Shown one piece after another: positions 4,697 to 5,901 of a DNA stretch of 5,901 nucleotides. This DNA comes from Desulfobacteraceae bacterium (GTDB lineage Bacteria > Desulfobacterota > Desulfobacteria > Desulfobacterales > JAABPS01): positions 1 to 5,901 of the forward strand of contig JAABPS010000189.1 of assembly GCA_011391835.1 (NCBI GenBank), written 5' to 3'. The translations under genes and the position numbers were made by a program. Position 1 is the stretch's first letter; each line of letters starts with the position of its first letter. Under the pieces are notes generated by a model. That model saw nothing but the letters and a program-made list of their open reading frames with translations, did no database searches and had not been told where the DNA came from.

Positions 4697-5901
4697 TCAA
4701 TCTGCCCATGCCCACTCAACCTGTCCATTGCGATGACTGCAGTTAAGGGTTCCCTGTTCAACAACGTAATTAAGGGAGTTGAGTATTTTGTCTTTTGGAT
4801 GATGTGTTGCCCTTTCGATACGCTCTGCCAGCATTGCAATTAAATCTTTTTCAGAATACTGTTGATTGAGACTAAGCCATGATCCATGTTTTTCAATTAA
4901 TTCGTTCATCATAATATCATACAGGATGATAATCCGTTCCAGGTTTACAATCATGTATGTTTCTTCTTCAGACGCATCGCCTGTTTTTATACGGGCACCC
5001 ATTTTATCGAGATCTGCCTTGAACTTTGTTTCCCAGTCGATGACGATGTTGTCCAGTGTTTCTCTGTTCACAGAGGATGTAGCAACAATTGCCCTGTTGG
5101 CATGGTACTGAGACCAGTCATCCGTGAGGATCCGGATATCATATTTTTCCCGCTCGTCCCTGATTTCCGTTCCTGGAAATGGTGCAAGCAGATGAAACCC
5201 ATACGACAGTCCAATCTCTTCCATCTTTTTTGCAAAACCAAGGGTTTCCTCCAGCGTTTCAGGGGTTTCACCTGGAAGACCCAGAATAAAGGAAGCGTGG
5301 GGGTCAATACCTGCTTTGACGCACATGTTGACAGCGTCTTCAACCTGGCGCGTCGTGATCCCTTTTTTTATCGTTTTAAGAATTTCTTTGTTGCCAGATT
5401 CAATTCCAAAGCTGACAGCTGTACATCCGGCTGCTTTCATTTTTGAAAGAACATCATCAGAGACGGTATCCACTCTGGCAAACGACGTCCATTTTATCTT
5501 GATATTTCTTTTTAGTATTTCATCACAAATAGCATGGCAATGTTTCTTGTTCGCTGTAAACAGGTCATCCGCAATATTTATTTGACTAAAACCCAGTGTT
5601 GCCAGAAATTGGATTTCATCAGCAACTACAGATGGATCTCGATATCGAACCTTGGCGCCGACCATTTTTCGGCCAATACAGAAAATGCACTGATACGGAC
5701 ATCCCCGGCTGGTCGTCATGCTGATGGCCATGCCAAGTGCTCTGTATCGCTGAAGCGGGAGCAGGTGGCGTGCAGGCAGAGGAAGCAAATTCACATCCGC
5801 AAGTATATCCCGGGGTTTTGTGCGAATGATATCAGATCCATTTCGATAGACGATTCCGTTGACTCCTTCTATGGGCAGCGCTTTTTCTATGGCATCTGAA
5901 A
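4697..5901 (-). CDS. B12-binding-type radical SAM protein, N-terminus beyond window
   Basis: The frame stays open to the right edge, so the start is outside the window; the GTG at 5794 is an internal valine, not a start. The 400 visible codons begin with a linker containing EGVNGIVYRNG and an LPLPARHLLPLQRY segment, the usual junction between an N-terminal cobalamin-binding domain and the radical SAM barrel. The barrel follows with TSRGCPYQCIFC, whose CxxxCxxC cysteines (32, 36 and 39 counted from the GTG) bind the [4Fe-4S] cluster that cleaves S-adenosylmethionine. Later come the motifs FGIESGNKEIL, FILGLPGET and HLLAPFPGTEI, typical of the family. The last 130 or so residues are a variable helical domain ending EWAWAD. 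Members act as methyltransferases or in other radical chemistry; the substrate cannot be read from this part. The small gene at 4385-4675 follows closely. Confidence 0.92.
   Translation of the reverse strand, partial: SDAIEKALPIEGVNGIVYRNGSDIIRTKPRDILADVNLLPLPARHLLPLQRYRALGMAISMTTSRGCPYQCIFCIGRKMVGAKVRYRDPSVVADEIQFLATLGFSQINIADDLFTANKKHCHAICDEILKRNIKIKWTSFARVDTVSDDVLSKMKAAGCTAVSFGIESGNKEILKTIKKGITTRQVEDAVNMCVKAGIDPHASFILGLPGETPETLEETLGFAKKMEEIGLSYGFHLLAPFPGTEIRDEREKYDIRILTDDWSQYHANRAIVATSSVNRETLDNIVIDWETKFKADLDKMGARIKTGDASEEETYMIVNLERIIILYDIMMNELIEKHGSWLSLNQQYSEKDLIAMLAERIERATHHPKDKILNSLNYVVEQGTLNCSHRNGQVEWAWAD

Overview
The window looks like part of a chromosome from an anaerobic Desulfobacterota (deltaproteobacterial) organism, most likely a sulfate reducer of the Desulfobacterales type. 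This placement is an inference. It rests on moderate-to-low GC, the HPr/Enzyme I pair, a B12-type radical SAM protein, and a small glutaredoxin-like selenoprotein, a combination common in that group. No taxonomic marker such as rRNA is present.

Layout, left to right. Bases 1-72 are the 5' end of tmRNA (ssrA, minus strand, cut by the window edge), with a likely promoter of its own at 130-158. Leftward from 3233 runs a minus-strand cluster: ptsH (HPr), ptsI (Enzyme I), a four-helix membrane protein of unknown function, smpB, then ssrA. SmpB and tmRNA work together in ribosome rescue, while HPr and Enzyme I are the general phosphate-relay proteins of the phosphotransferase system. No sugar-specific EII gene is present here.

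Bases 3234-3419 separate ptsH from a rightward pair. This gap is highly structured. Two promoter-like elements (TTGACA, 17 bp, TAGTAT or TAGTAA) face away from each other and are symmetric about one dyad centre at 3305.5. A second, 21-bp palindrome overlaps the leftward -35 box.

The rightward pair starts with a gene that simple ORF calling misses: a 72-residue glutaredoxin-like protein whose redox-active residue is encoded by an in-frame TGA (3456-3458), read here as selenocysteine. A short hairpin 18 nt after the TGA fits a bacterial SECIS element. The second gene of the pair encodes a LOG-family (TIGR00730-type) Rossmann-fold protein, reached across a 50-base spacer with a strong hairpin.

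The right end is again minus strand: a B12-binding-type radical SAM protein that continues past the window edge, followed 21 nt later by a 96-residue protein of unknown function. It converges on the LOG gene. The most notable items are the hidden selenoprotein with its SECIS candidate and the symmetric divergent promoter region.
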